Below the pieces are notes generated by a model that saw only the letters and a program-made list of their open reading frames with translations, ran no database searches and was not told the DNA's origin. A DNA stretch of 64,000 nt from Halictus rubicundus (taxonomy: Eukaryota; Arthropoda; Insecta; Hymenoptera; Halictidae). The translations under genes were made by a program, and so were the position numbers. The stretch covers positions 62,001 to 126,000 of the forward strand of contig NW_027488951.1 of the NCBI RefSeq assembly GCF_050948215.1, read 5' to 3'. Shown here one piece after another: positions 40,901 to 54,275 of the stretch. The stretch's first letter is position 1. Each line of letters opens with the position of its first letter.

Positions 40901-42506
40901 TATCCTATCCTATCCTCTATCCTATCCTGCTCTATCCTATCCTATCCTCTATCCTATCCTATCCTCTATCCTATCTTATCCTCTATCCTATCCTATCCTC
41001 CATCCTATCCTATCCTGTATCCTATAATATCATCTATCCTATCCTATTCTCTATCCTATCCTATATTCTATCCTATCCTATTCTCAATTCTTTCCTATGC
41101 TCTATCATCTGCTCTATCCTCTCCTATCCTCAATCCTATCCTATCCTCTATCCGATCCTATCCTCTATCCTATCCAATCGTATATCATATCCTCTATCCT
41201 ATCCTATCCTCCATCCTATCCTATCCTCTATCCTATAATATCATCTATCCTATCGTATCCTTTATCCTATCCTATCCTCTATCGTCTCCTATCCTCTATG
41301 CTATCCAATCCACTATGTTATCCTCTATCCTATCCTATCCTCTATAATATCCTATCCTCTATCCTATCCTATCCTCTATCCTAACCTATCCTCTATCCTA
41401 TCCTATCCTCTATTATATCCTATCCTCTATCCTATCCTATCCTGTATCCCATCCTATCCTCTATCCTATCCTATCCTCTATCCTATCCTATCCTCTATAT
41501 TATCTTATCCTCTATCCTATCCTATCCTCTGTCCTATCCTATCCTGTATCCTATCCTATCCTCAACCCTATCCTATCCTCAATTCTATCGTATACTCCAT
41601 ACTATCCTATCCGCTATCCTATCCTATCCTCTATCCTATAATATCCTCTATCCTATCAAATCCTCTATCCTATCCTCTATCCTATCCTCTATTCTATCCT
41701 ATCCTCTATCCGTATCCTATCCTCTGTCCTATCCTATCCTCTATCCTATCCTATCCTCTCTCCTATCCTATCCTCTATCCTATCCTATCCTCTATCCTAT
41801 CCTATCTTCTATCCTATCCTATCCTCTATAATATCGTATCCTCTATCCTATCCTATACTCCATCCTATCCTATCCTCTATCCTATAATATCATCTATCCT
41901 ATCCTATCCTCTATCCTATCCAATCCTCTATCCTATCCTATCCTCTATCCTATCCTATCCTCTATCCTATCCTATCCTATATCCTATCCTATCCTCTATC
42001 CTATCCTATCCTCTATCCTATCCTATCCTCTATCCTATCCTGTCCTCTTTCCTATCCTATCCTCAACCCTATCCTATCCTCAATTCTATCCTATACTCCA
42101 TCCTATCCTATCCGCTATCCTATCCTATCCTCTATCCTATAATATCCTCTATCCTATCCAATCCTCTATCCTATCCTCTATCCTATCCTCTATCCTATCC
42201 TCTATCCTATCCTGCTCTATCCTATACTATCCTCTATCCTATCCTGCTCTATCCTATCCTATCCTCTATCCTATCCTATCCTCTATCCTATCTTATCCTC
42301 TATCCTATCCTATCCTCCATCCTATCCTATCCTGTATCGTATAATATCATCTATCCTATCCTATTCTCTATCCTATCCTATATTCTCTCCTATCCTATCC
42401 TCAATTCTTTCCTATGCTCTATCATCTGCTCTATCCTCTCCTATCCTCAATCCTATCCTATCCTCTATCCTATCGTGTCCTCTATCCTATCCAATCCTCT
42501 ATCGTA
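37923..42506 (+). repeat. Intermediate satellite block after copy 2
   Basis: After TCGGTCC the path leaves the long unit. 37,923-39,000 is largely canonical 17-mers with sparse markers (CTGTCC, CTTCC, TTCTATCC, TATAATATCG pairs). ~39,020-39,870 resembles 36,723-37,600. 40,0xx-40,9xx contains repeated TATAATATCG and TATCATATCC modules. 41,097 and 42,414 carry the ATGCTCTATCATCTGC landmark, 1,317 bp apart. I see no gene here. Confidence 0.75.
39020..39870 (+). repeat. Diverged partial copy of the long unit's end piece
   Basis: Landmark 39,239 (ATGTTATCC) pairs with 36,948 at 2,291 bp and 39,516 (ATGCTCTATC) with 37,259 at 2,257 bp. Differences from the 36.9 kb copy are a CTATAGTATAATATCCCC segment near 39,384 in place of the CCGC and ATCAACTATCC units, and TGCTCTATCATC in place of TGCTGTATCATC. 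The similarity fades near 39,740, at TATTTTCTATCC. Confidence 0.7.
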
Positions 42507-45500
42507 TCCTATCCTCTATCCTATCCTATCCTCTATCCTATCCTATCCTCCATCCTATCCTATCCTCTATCCTATAATATCATCTATCCTATCGTATCCT
42601 CTATCCTATCCTATCCTCTATCGTCTCCTATCCTCTATGCTATCCAATCCACTATGTTATCCTCTATCCTATCCTATCCTCTATAATATCCTATCCTCTC
42701 TCCTATCCTATCCTCTATCCTATCCTATCCTCTATCCTATCCTATCCTCTATCCTATCCAATCCTCTATCCTATCCTATCCTCTATCCTATCCTATCCTC
42801 TATCCTATCCTATCCTATATCCTATCCTATCCTCTATCCTATCCTATCCTCTATCCTATCCTATCCTCTATCCTATCCTGTCCTCTTTCCTATCCTATCC
42901 TCAACCCTATCCTATCCTCAATTCTATCCTATACTCCATCCTATCCTATCCGCTATCCTATCCTATCCTCTATCCTATAATATCCTCTATCCTATCCAAT
43001 CCTCTATCCTATCCTCTATCCTATCCCCTATCCTATCCTCTATCCTATCCTGCTCTATCCTATCCTATCCTCTATCCTATCCTGCTCTATCCTATCCTAC
43101 CCTCTATCCTATCCTATCCTCTATCCTATCTTATCCTCTATCCTATCCTATCCTCCATCCTATCCTATCCTCTATCCTATAATATCATCTATCCTATCCT
43201 ATTCTCTATCCTATCCTATATTCTATCCTATCCTATCCTCAATTCTTTCCTATGCTCTATCATCTGCTCTATCCTCTCCTATCCTCAATCCTATCCTATC
43301 CTCTATCCGATCCTATCCACTATCCTATCCAATCCTATATCCTATCCTCTATCCTATCCTATCCTCCATCCTATCCTATCCTCTATCCTATAATATCATC
43401 TATCCTATCGTATCCTCTATCCTATCCTATCCTCTATCGTCTCCTATCCTCTATGCTATCCAATCCACTATGTTATCCTCTATCCTATCCTATCCTCCAT
43501 AATATCCTATCCTCTATACTATCCTATCCTCTATCCTAACCTATCCTCTATCCTATCCTATCCTCTATCCTATCCTATCCTCTATCCTATCCTATCCTGT
43601 ATCCCATCCTATCCTCTATCCTATCCTATCCACTATATTATCTTATCCTCTATCCTATCCTATCCTCTGTCCTATCCTATCCTGTATCCTATCCTATCCT
43701 CAACCCTATCCTATCCTCAATTCTATCGTATACTCCATACTATCCTATCCGCTATCCTATCCTATCGTCTATCCTATAATATCCTCTATCCTATCCAATC
43801 CTCTATCCTATCCTCTATACTATCCTCTATTCTATCCTATCCTCTATCCGTATCCTATCCTCTGTCCTATCCTATCCGCTATCCTATCCTATCCTCTATC
43901 CTATCCTATCCTCTATCCTATCCTATCCTCTATAATATCGTATCCTGTATCCTATCCTGTCGTCTTTACTATCCTATCCTCAATCCTATCCTATCCTCTA
44001 TCGTCTCCTATCCTCTATGCTATCCAATCCCCTATGTTATCCTCTATCCTATCCTATCCTCTATAATATCCTTTCCTCTATCCTATCCTATCCTCTGTCC
44101 TATCCTATCCTCTATCCTATAATATCCTCTATCCTATCCTCTATCCTATCCTCTAACCTATCCTCTATCCTATCCTGCTCTATCCTATCCTATCCTCTAT
44201 CCTATCCTGCTCTATCCTATCCTACCCTCTATCCTATCCTATCCTCTATCCTATCTTATCCTCTATCCTATCCTATCCTCCATCCTATCCTATCCTCTAT
44301 CCTATAATATCATCTATCCTATCCTATTCTCTATCCTATCCTATATTCTATCCTATCCTATCCTCAATTCTTTCCTATGCTCTACCATCTGCTCTATCCT
44401 CTCCTATCCTCAATCCTATCCTATCCTCTATCCGATCCTATCCTCTATCCTATCCAATCCTATATCCTATCCTCTATCCTATCCTATCCTCCATCCTATC
44501 CTATCCTCTATCCTATAATATCATCTATCCTATCGTATCCTCTATCCTATCCTATCCTCTTTCGTCTCCTATCCTCTATGCTATCCAATCCACTATGTTA
44601 TCCTCTATCCTATCCTATCCTCCATAATATCCTATCCTCTATCCTATCCTATCCTCTATCCTAACCTATCCTCTATCCTATCCTATCCTATCCTCAATCC
44701 TATCCTATCCTCTATCCTATCCTATCCTCTATAATATCGTATCCTGTATCCTATCCTGTCGTCTTTACTATCCTATCCTCAATCCTATCCTATCCTCTAT
44801 CGTCTCCTATCCTCTATGCTATCCAATCCCCTATGTTATCCTCTATCCTATCCTATCCTCTATAATATCCTTTCCTCTATCCTATCCTATCCTCTGTCCT
44901 ATCCTATCCTCTATCATATCCTATCCTATATCCTATCCTATCCTGTATCCTATCCTATCAACTATCCTATCCTATCCTCTATCCTATCCTATCCTATCAA
45001 CTATCCTATCCTATCCTCTATCAAATCCTATCCTCTATCCTATCCTATCCTCTATCCTATCCTATCCTCTGTCCTATCCTATACTCCATCCTATCCTATC
45101 CGCTATCCTATCCTATCCTCTATCCTATAATATCCTCTATCCTATCCAATCCTCTATCCTATCCTCTATCCTATCCTCTATCCTATCCTCTATCCTATCC
45201 TGCTCTATCCTATCCTATCCTCTATCCTATCCTGCTCTATCCTATCCTACCCTCTATCCTATCCTATCCTCTATCCTATCTTATCCTCTATCCTATCCTA
45301 TCCTCCATGCTATCCTATCCTCTATCCTATAATATCATCTATCCTATCCTATTCTCTATCCTATCCTATATTCTATCCTATCCTATCCTCAATTCTTTCC
45401 TATGCTCTATCATCTGCTCTATCCTCTCCTATCCTCAATCCTATCCTATCCTCTATCCGATCATATCCTCTATCCTATCCAATCCTATATCCTATCCTCT

Positions 45501-47153
45501 ATCCTATCCTATCCTCCATCCTATCCTATCCTGTATCCTATAATATCATCTATCCTATCGTATCCTCTATCCTATCCTATCCTCTATCCTATCCTCTATT
45601 CTATCCTGCTCTATCCTATCCTATCCTCTATCCTATCCTATCCTCTATCCTATCTTATCCTCTATCCTCTCCTACCCTCAATCCTATCCTATCCTCAACC
45701 CTATCCTATCCTCAATTCTATCGTATACTCCATACTATCCTATCCGCTATCCTATCCTATCGTCTATCCTATAATATCCTCTATCCTATCCAATCCTCTA
45801 TCCTATCCTCTATACTATCCTCTATTCTATCCTATCCTCTATCCGTATCCTATCCTCTGTCCTATCCTATCCTCTATAATATCCTATCCTCTATCCTATC
45901 CTATCCTCTATCCTATCCTATCCTCTATCCTATCCTATCCTCTATCCTATCCTATCCTGTGTCCTATCCTATCCTCTATCCTATCCTATCCTCTATCCTA
46001 TCCTATCCTCTATAATATCGTATCCTGTATCCTATCCTGTCGTCTTTACTATCCTATCCTCAATCCTTTCCTATCCTCTATCCTACGGTATCCTCTATCC
46101 TATCCAATCCTCTATCCTATCCTATCCTCTATCCTATCCTATCCTCTATCCTATCCTATCCTATATCCTATCCTATCCTCTATCCTATCCTATCCTCTAT
46201 CCTATCCTATCCTCGATCCTATCCTATCCTCTATCCTATCCTATCCTCTATCCTATCCTATCCTCTATAATATCGTATCCTCTATAATATCGTATCCTGT
46301 ATCCTATCCTGTAATCTTTCCTATCCTATCATCAATCCTATCCTATCCTCTATCGTCTCCTATCCTCTATCCTATCCAATCCCCTATGTTATCCTCTATC
46401 CTATCTTATCCTCTATCCTATCCTATCCTCAATCCTATCCCATCCTCTGTCCTATAATATCCTCTATCCTATCCAATCCTCTACCGTCTCCTATCCTCTA
46501 TCCTATCCAATCCCCTATGTTATCCTCTATCCTATCCTATCCTCTATAATATCCTATCCTCTATTCTATCCTATCCTCTATAATATCCTATCCTCTATCC
46601 TATCCTATCCTATCCTCTGTCCTATCCTATCCTCTATCCTATCCTATCTTCTATCCTATCCTATCCTCCATCCTATCCTATCCTCTATCCTATAATATCA
46701 TCTATCCTATCCTATCCTCTATCGTCTCCTATCCTCTATGCTATCCAATCCCCTATGGTATCCTCTATCCTATCCTATCCTCTATAATATCCTATCCTCT
46801 ATTCTATCCTATCCTCTATAATATCCTATCCTCTATCCTATCCTATCCTCTATCCTATCCTATCCTCTATCCTATCCTATCCTCTATCCTATCCTATCCT
46901 GTGTCCTATCCTATCCTCTATCCTATCCTATCCCCTATCCTATCCTGTCCTCTTTCCTATCCTATCCTCAATCTTATCCTATCCTCTATCCTATCCTATC
47001 CTCTATCCTATCCTATCCTATATCCTATCCTATCCTCTATCCTATCCTATCCTCTATCCTATCCTATCCTCTATCCTATCATGTCCTCTTTCCTATCCTA
47101 TCCTCAACCCTATCCTATCCTCAATTCTATCCTATACTCCATCCTATCCTATC
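42507..47153 (+). repeat. Third copy of the first ~5.3 kb of the window
   Basis: Offsets to the left end are 42,506 (131 with 42,637), 42,557 (695 with 43,252), 42,540 (1,837 with 44,377), 42,197 (2,619 with 44,816), 42,304 (CTACGGT, 3,779 with 46,083) and 41,873 (5,028 with 46,901). The changes correspond to a 51-bp gain, a 17-bp loss, a 343-bp deletion near 44,685, a 102-bp (six-unit) gain near 45,870, and a 431-bp deletion near 46,850. At ~47,154 the path jumps from the equivalent of 5.30 kb to that of 6.24 kb. Confidence 0.85.
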
Positions 47154-50100
47154 CGCTATCCTATCCTATCCTCTATCCTGTCCTATCCTCTATCCTATCC
47201 TATCCTCTATAATATCGTATCCTGTATCCTATCCTGTCGTCTTTACTATCCTATCCTCAATCCTATCCTATCCTCTATCGTCTCCTATCCTCTATGCTAT
47301 CCAATCCCCTATGTTATCCTCTATCCTATCCTATCCTCTATAATATCCTTTCCTCTATCCTATCCTATCCTCTGTCCTATCCTATCCTCTATCCTATAAT
47401 ATCCTCTATCCTATCCTCTATCCTATCCTCTATCCTATCCTCTATCCTATCCTGCTCTATCCTATCCTATCCTCTATCCTATCCTGCTCTATCCTATCCT
47501 ACCCTCTATCCTATCCTATCCTCTGTCCTATCCTATCCTCTCTCCTATCCTATCCTCTATCCTATCCTATCCTCTATCCTATCCTATCCTCTATCCTATC
47601 CTATCATCTATCCTATCCTATCCTCTATAATATCGTATCCTCTATAATATCGTATCCTGTATCCTATCCTGTCCTCTTTCCTATCCTATCCTCTATCCTA
47701 TCCTATCCTCTATCCTATCCTATTCTCTATCCTATCCTATCCTCTATCCTATCCTATCCTCTCTCCTATCCTATCCTCTATCCTATAATATCATCTATCC
47801 TATCCTATTCTCTATCCTATCCTATATTCTATCCTATCCTATCCTCAATTCTTTCCTATGCTCTATCATCTGCTCTATCCTCTCCTATCCTCAATCCTAT
47901 CCTATCCTCTATCCGATCCTATCCTCTATCCTATCCAATCCTATATCCTATCCTCTATCCTATCCTATCGTCCATCCTATCCTATCCTCTATCCTATAAT
48001 ATCATCTATCCTATCGTATCCTCTATCCTATCCTATCCTCTATCGTCTCCTATCCTCTATGCTATCCAATCCACTATGTTATCCTCTATCCTATCCTATC
48101 CTCCATAATATCCTATCCTCTATCCTATCCTATCCTCTATCCTAACCTATCCTCTATCCTTTCCTATCCTCTATCCTATCCTATCCTCTATCCTATCCTA
48201 TCCTGTATCCCATCCTATCCTCTATCCTATCCTATCATCTATCCTATCGTATCCTCTATATTATCTTATCCTCTATCCTATCCTATCCTCTGTCCTATCC
48301 TATCCTGTATCCTATCCTATCCTCAACCCTATCCTATCCTCAATTCAATCGTATACTCCATACTATCCTATCCGCTATCCTATCCTATCGTCTATCCTAT
48401 AATATCCTCTATCCTACCCAATCCTCTATCCTATCCTCTATACTATCCTCTATTCTATCCTATCCTCTGTCCTATCCTATCCTCTATCCTATCCTATCCT
48501 CTATCCTATCCTATCCTCTATCCTATCCTATCCTCTACAATATCGTATCCTGTATCCTATCCTGTCGTCTTTACTATCCTATCCTCAATCCTATCCTATC
48601 CTCTATCGTCTCCTATCCTCTATGCTATCCAATCCCCTATGTTATCCTCTATCCTATCCTATCCTCTATAATATCCTTTCCTCTATCCTATCCTATCATC
48701 TGTCCTATCCTATCCTCTATCCTATAATATCCTCTATCCTATCCAATCCTCTATCCTATCCTCTATCCTATCCTCTATCCTATCCTCTATCCTATCCTGC
48801 TCTATCCTATCCTATCCTCTATCCTATCCTGCTCTATCCTATCCTACCCTCTATCCTATAATATCCTCTATCCTATCTTATCCTCTATCCTATCCTATAC
48901 TCCATCCTATCCTATCCTCTATCCTATAATATCATCTATCCTATCCTATTCTCTATCCTATCCTATATTCTATCCTATCCTATCCTCAATTCTTTCCTAT
49001 GCTCTATCATCTGCTCTATCCTCTCCTATCCTCAATCCTATCCTATCCTCTATCCGATCCTATCCTCTATCCTATCCAATCCTATATCCTATCCTCTATC
49101 CTATCCTATCCTCCATCCTATCCTATCCTCTATCCTATAATATCATCTATCCTATCGTATCCTCTATCCTATCCTATCCTCTATCGTCTCCTATCCTCTA
49201 TGCTATCCAATCCACTATGTTATCCTCTATCCTATCCTATCCTCCATAATATCCTATCCTCTATCCTATCCTATCCTCTATCCTAACCTATCCTCTATCC
49301 TTTCCTATCCTCTATCCTATCCTATCCTCTATCCTATCCTATCCTGTATCCCATCCTATCCTCTATCCTATCCTATCATCTATCCTATCGTATCCTCTAT
49401 ATTATCTTATCCTCTATCCTATCCTATCCTCTGTCCTATCCTATCCTGTATCCTATCCTATCCTCAACCCTATCCTATCCTCAATTCAATCGTATACTCC
49501 ATACTATCCTATCCGCTATCCTATCCTATCGTCTATCCTATAATATCCTCTATCCTACCCAATCCTCTATCCTATCCTCTATACTATCCTCTATTCTATC
49601 CTATCCTCTGTCCTATCCTATCCTCTATCCTATCCTATCCTCTATCCTATCCTATCCTCTATCCTATCCTATCCTCTACAATATCGTATCCTGTATCCTA
49701 TCCTGTCGTCTTTACTATCCTATCCTCAATCCTATCCTATCCTCTATCGTCTCCTATCCTCTATGCTATCCAATCCCCTATGTTATCCTCTATCCTATCC
49801 TATCCTCTATAATATCCTTTCCTCTATCCTATCCTATCATCTGTCCTATCCTATCCTCTATCCTATAATATCCTCTATCCTATCCAATCCTCTATCCTAT
49901 CCTCTATCCTATCCTCTATCCTATCCTCTATCCTATCCTGCTCTATCCTATCCTATCCTCTATCCTATCCTGCTCTATCCTATCCTACCCTCTATCCTAT
50001 AATATCCTCTATCCTATCTTATCCTCTATCCTATCCTATACTCCATCCTATCCTATCCTCTATCCTATAATATCATCTATCCTATCCTATTCTCTATCCT

Positions 50101-52176
50101 ATCCTATATTCTATCCTATCCTATCCTCAATTCTTTCCTATGCTCTATCATCTGCTCTATCCTCTCCTATCCTCAATCCTATCCTATCCTCTATCCGATC
50201 CTATCCTCTATCCTATCCAATCCTATATCCTATCCTCTATCCTATCCTATCCTCCATCCTATCCTATCCTCTATCCTATAATATCATCTATCCTATCGTA
50301 TCCTCTATCCTATCCTATCCTCTATCGTCTCCTATCCTCTATGCTATCCAATCCACTATGTTATCCTCTATCCTATCCTATCCTCTATAATATCGTATCC
50401 TGTATCCTATCCTGTCGTCTTTACTATCCTATCCTCTATCCTATCCTATCCTCTATCCTATCCTATTCTCTATCCTATCCTATCCTCTATCCTATCCTAT
50501 CCTCTCTCCTATCCTATCCTCTATCCTATACTATCCTCTATCCTATCCTATCCTCTATAATATCGTATCCTGTATCCTATCCTGTCGTCTTTACTATCCT
50601 ATCCTCTATCCTATCCTATCCTCTATCCTATCCTATTCTCTATCCTATCCTATCCTCTATCCTATCCTATCCTCTCTCCTATCCTATCCTCTATCCTATC
50701 CTATCCTCTATCCTATCCTATCCTATATCCTATCCTATCCTCTATCCTATCCTATCCTCTATCCTATCCTATCCTCTATCCTATCCTGTCCTCTTTCCTA
50801 TCCTATCCTCAACCCTATCCTATCCTCAATTCTATCCTATACTCCATCCTATCCTATCCGCTATCCTATCCTATCCTCTATCCTATAATATCCTCTATCC
50901 TATCCAATCCTCTATCCTATCCTCTATCCTATCCCCTATCCTATCCTCTATCCTATCCTGCTCTATCCTATCCTATCCTCTATCCTATCCTGCTCTATCC
51001 TATCCTACCCTCTATCCTATCCTATCCTCTATCCTATCTTATCCTCTATCCTATCCTATCCTCCATCCTATCCTATCCTCTATCCTATAATATCCTCTAT
51101 CCTATCCTATCCTCTATAATATCGTATCCTGTATCCTATCCTGTCGTCTTTACTATCCTATCCTCTATCCTATCCTATCCTCTATCCTATCCTATTCTCT
51201 ATCCTATCCTATCCTCTATCCTATCCTATCCTCTCTCCTATCCTATCCTCTATCCTATACTATCCTCTATCCTATCCTATCCTCTATAATATCGTATCCT
51301 GTATCCTATCCTGTCGTCTTTACTATCCTATCCTCTATCCTATCCTATCCTCTATCCTATCCTATTCTCTATCCTATCCTATCCTCTATCCTATCCTATC
51401 CTCTCTCCTATCCTATCCTCTATCCTATCCTATCCTCTATCCTATCCTATCCTATATCCTATCCTATCCTCTATCCTATCCTATCCTCTATCCTATCCTA
51501 TCCTCTATCCTATCCTGTCCTCTTTCCTATCCTATCCTCAACCCTATCCTATCCTCAATTCTATCCTATACTCCATCCTATCCTATCCGCTATCCTATCC
51601 TATCCTCTATCCTATAATATCCTCTATCCTATCCAATCCTCTATCCTATCCTCTATCCTATCCCCCATCCTATCCTCTATCCTATCCTGCTCTATCCTAT
51701 CCTATCCTCTATCCTATCCTGCTCTATCCTATCCTACCCTCTATCCTATCCTATCCTCTATCCTATCCTATCCTCTATCCTATCCTATCCTCCATAATAT
51801 CCTATCCTCTATCCTATCCTATCCTCTATCCTAACCTATCCTCTATCCTATCCTATCCTCTATCCTATCCTATCCTCTATCCTATCCTATCCTGTATCCC
51901 ATCCTATCCTCTATCCTATCCTATCATCTATCCTATCCTATCCTCTATATTATCTTATCCTCTATCCTATCCTATCCTCTGTCCTATCCTATCCTGTATC
52001 CTATCCTATCCTCAACCCTATCCTATCCTCAATTCTATCGTATACTCCATACTATCCTATCCGCTATCCTATCCTATCGTCTATCCTATAATATCCTCTA
52101 TCCTATCCAATCCTCTATCCTATCCTCTATACTATCCTCTATTCTATCCTATCCTCTATCCGTATCCTATCCTCTG
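47142..52176 (+). repeat. 5,035-bp unit, first
   Basis: Markers at 47,155 (CCGC), 47,294, 47,858, 48,622 and 48,999 recur exactly 5,035 bp later. Inside are two consecutive 1,141-bp HORs (47,858 and 48,999), an 8.62-9.19 kb-like piece (50,140-50,710), a 0.25-0.62 kb-like piece (50,720-51,090), a 729-bp tandem duplication, and a bridge equal to the 5.8-6.2 kb sequence of copy 1 (51,785-52,176). It is a mosaic of pieces found elsewhere in the window. Confidence 0.83.
50370..51790 (+). repeat. 729-bp tandem duplication
   Basis: CGTCTTTACT occurs at 50,416 and 51,145, and the ATCCCC unit at 50,931 recurs at 51,660 as ATCCCCC, both 729 bp apart. The two units match except for such point changes. 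The second unit stops short near 51,790, where the path enters CCATAATATCC. Confidence 0.83.
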
Positions 52177-54275
52177 TCCTATCCTATCCGCTATCCTATC
52201 CTATCCTCTATCCTGTCCTATCCTCTATCCTATCCTATCCTCTATAATATCGTATCCTGTATCCTATCCTGTCGTCTTTACTATCCTATCCTCAATCCTA
52301 TCCTATCCTCTATCGTCTCCTATCCTCTATGCTATCCAATCCCCTATGTTATCCTCTATCCTATCCTATCCTCTATAATATCCTTTCCTCTATCCTATCC
52401 TATCCTCTGTCCTATCCTATCCTCTATCCTATAATATCCTCTATCCTATCCTCTATCCTATCCTCTATCCTATCCTCTATCCTATCCTGCTCTATCCTAT
52501 CCTATCCTCTATCCTATCCTGCTCTATCCTATCCTACCCTCTATCCTATCCTATCCTCTGTCCTATCCTATCCTCTCTCCTATCCTATCCTCTATCCTAT
52601 CCTATCCTCTATCCTATCCTATCCTCTATCCTATCCTATCATCTATCCTATCCTATCCTCTATAATATCGTATCCTCTATAATATCGTATCCTGTATCCT
52701 ATCCTGTCCTCTTTCCTATCCTATCCTCTATCCTATCCTATCCTCTATCCTATCCTATTCTCTATCCTATCCTATCCTCTATCCTATCCTATCCTCTCTC
52801 CTATCCTATCCTCTATCCTATAATATCATCTATCCTATCCTATTCTCTATCCTATCCTATATTCTATCCTATCCTATCCTCAATTCTTTCCTATGCTCTA
52901 TCATCTGCTCTATCCTCTCCTATCCTCAATCCTATCCTATCCTCTATCCGATCCTATCCTCTATCCTATCCAATCCTATATCCTATCCTCTATCCTATCC
53001 TATCGTCCATCCTATCCTATCCTCTATCCTATAATATCATCTATCCTATCGTATCCTCTATCCTATCCTATCCTCTATCGTCTCCTATCCTCTATGCTAT
53101 CCAATCCACTATGTTATCCTCTATCCTATCCTATCCTCCATAATATCCTATCCTCTATCCTATCCTATCCTCTATCCTAACCTATCCTCTATCCTTTCCT
53201 ATCCTCTATCCTATCCTATCCTCTATCCTATCCTATCCTGTATCCCATCCTATCCTCTATCCTATCCTATCATCTATCCTATCGTATCCTCTATATTATC
53301 TTATCCTCTATCCTATCCTATCCTCTGTCCTATCCTATCCTGTATCCTATCCTATCCTCAACCCTATCCTATCCTCAATTCAATCGTATACTCCATACTA
53401 TCCTATCCGCTATCCTATCCTATCGTCTATCCTATAATATCCTCTATCCTACCCAATCCTCTATCCTATCCTCTATACTATCCTCTATTCTATCCTATCC
53501 TCTGTCCTATCCTATCCTCTATCCTATCCTATCCTCTATCCTATCCTATCCTCTATCCTATCCTATCCTCTACAATATCGTATCCTGTATCCTATCCTGT
53601 CGTCTTTACTATCCTATCCTCAATCCTATCCTATCCTCTATCGTCTCCTATCCTCTATGCTATCCAATCCCCTATGTTATCCTCTATCCTATCCTATCCT
53701 CTATAATATCCTTTCCTCTATCCTATCCTATCATCTGTCCTATCCTATCCTCTATCCTATAATATCCTCTATCCTATCCAATCCTCTATCCTATCCTCTA
53801 TCCTATCCTCTATCCTATCCTCTATCCTATCCTGCTCTATCCTATCCTATCCTCTATCCTATCCTGCTCTATCCTATCCTACCCTCTATCCTATCCTATC
53901 CTCTATCCTATCTTATCCTCTATCCTATCCTATCCTCCATCCTATCCTATCCTCTATCCTATAATATCATCTATCCTATCCTATTCTCTATCCTATCCTA
54001 TATTCTATCCTATCCTATCCTCAATTCTTTCCTATGCTCTATCATCTGCTCTATCCTCTCCTATCCTCAATCCTATCCTATCCTCTATCCGATCCTATCC
54101 TCTATCCTATCCAATCCTATATCCTATCCTCTATCCTATCCTATCCTCCATCCTATCCTATCCTCTATCCTATAATATCATCTATCCTATCGTATCCTCT
54201 ATCCTATCCTATCCTCTATCGTCTCCTATCCTCTATGCTATCCAATCCACTATGTTATCCTCTATCCTATCCTAT
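52177..54275 (+). repeat. 5,035-bp unit, second (partial)
   Basis: It follows the first unit for ~2.1 kb at constant offset, then diverges at ~54,275, where the first unit reads CCATAATATCC and this one reads CTACAATATCGTATCCTG and enters the 612/432-bp domain. Small differences include CTATCCTATCC against CTATAATATCC near 53,892. Confidence 0.8.
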
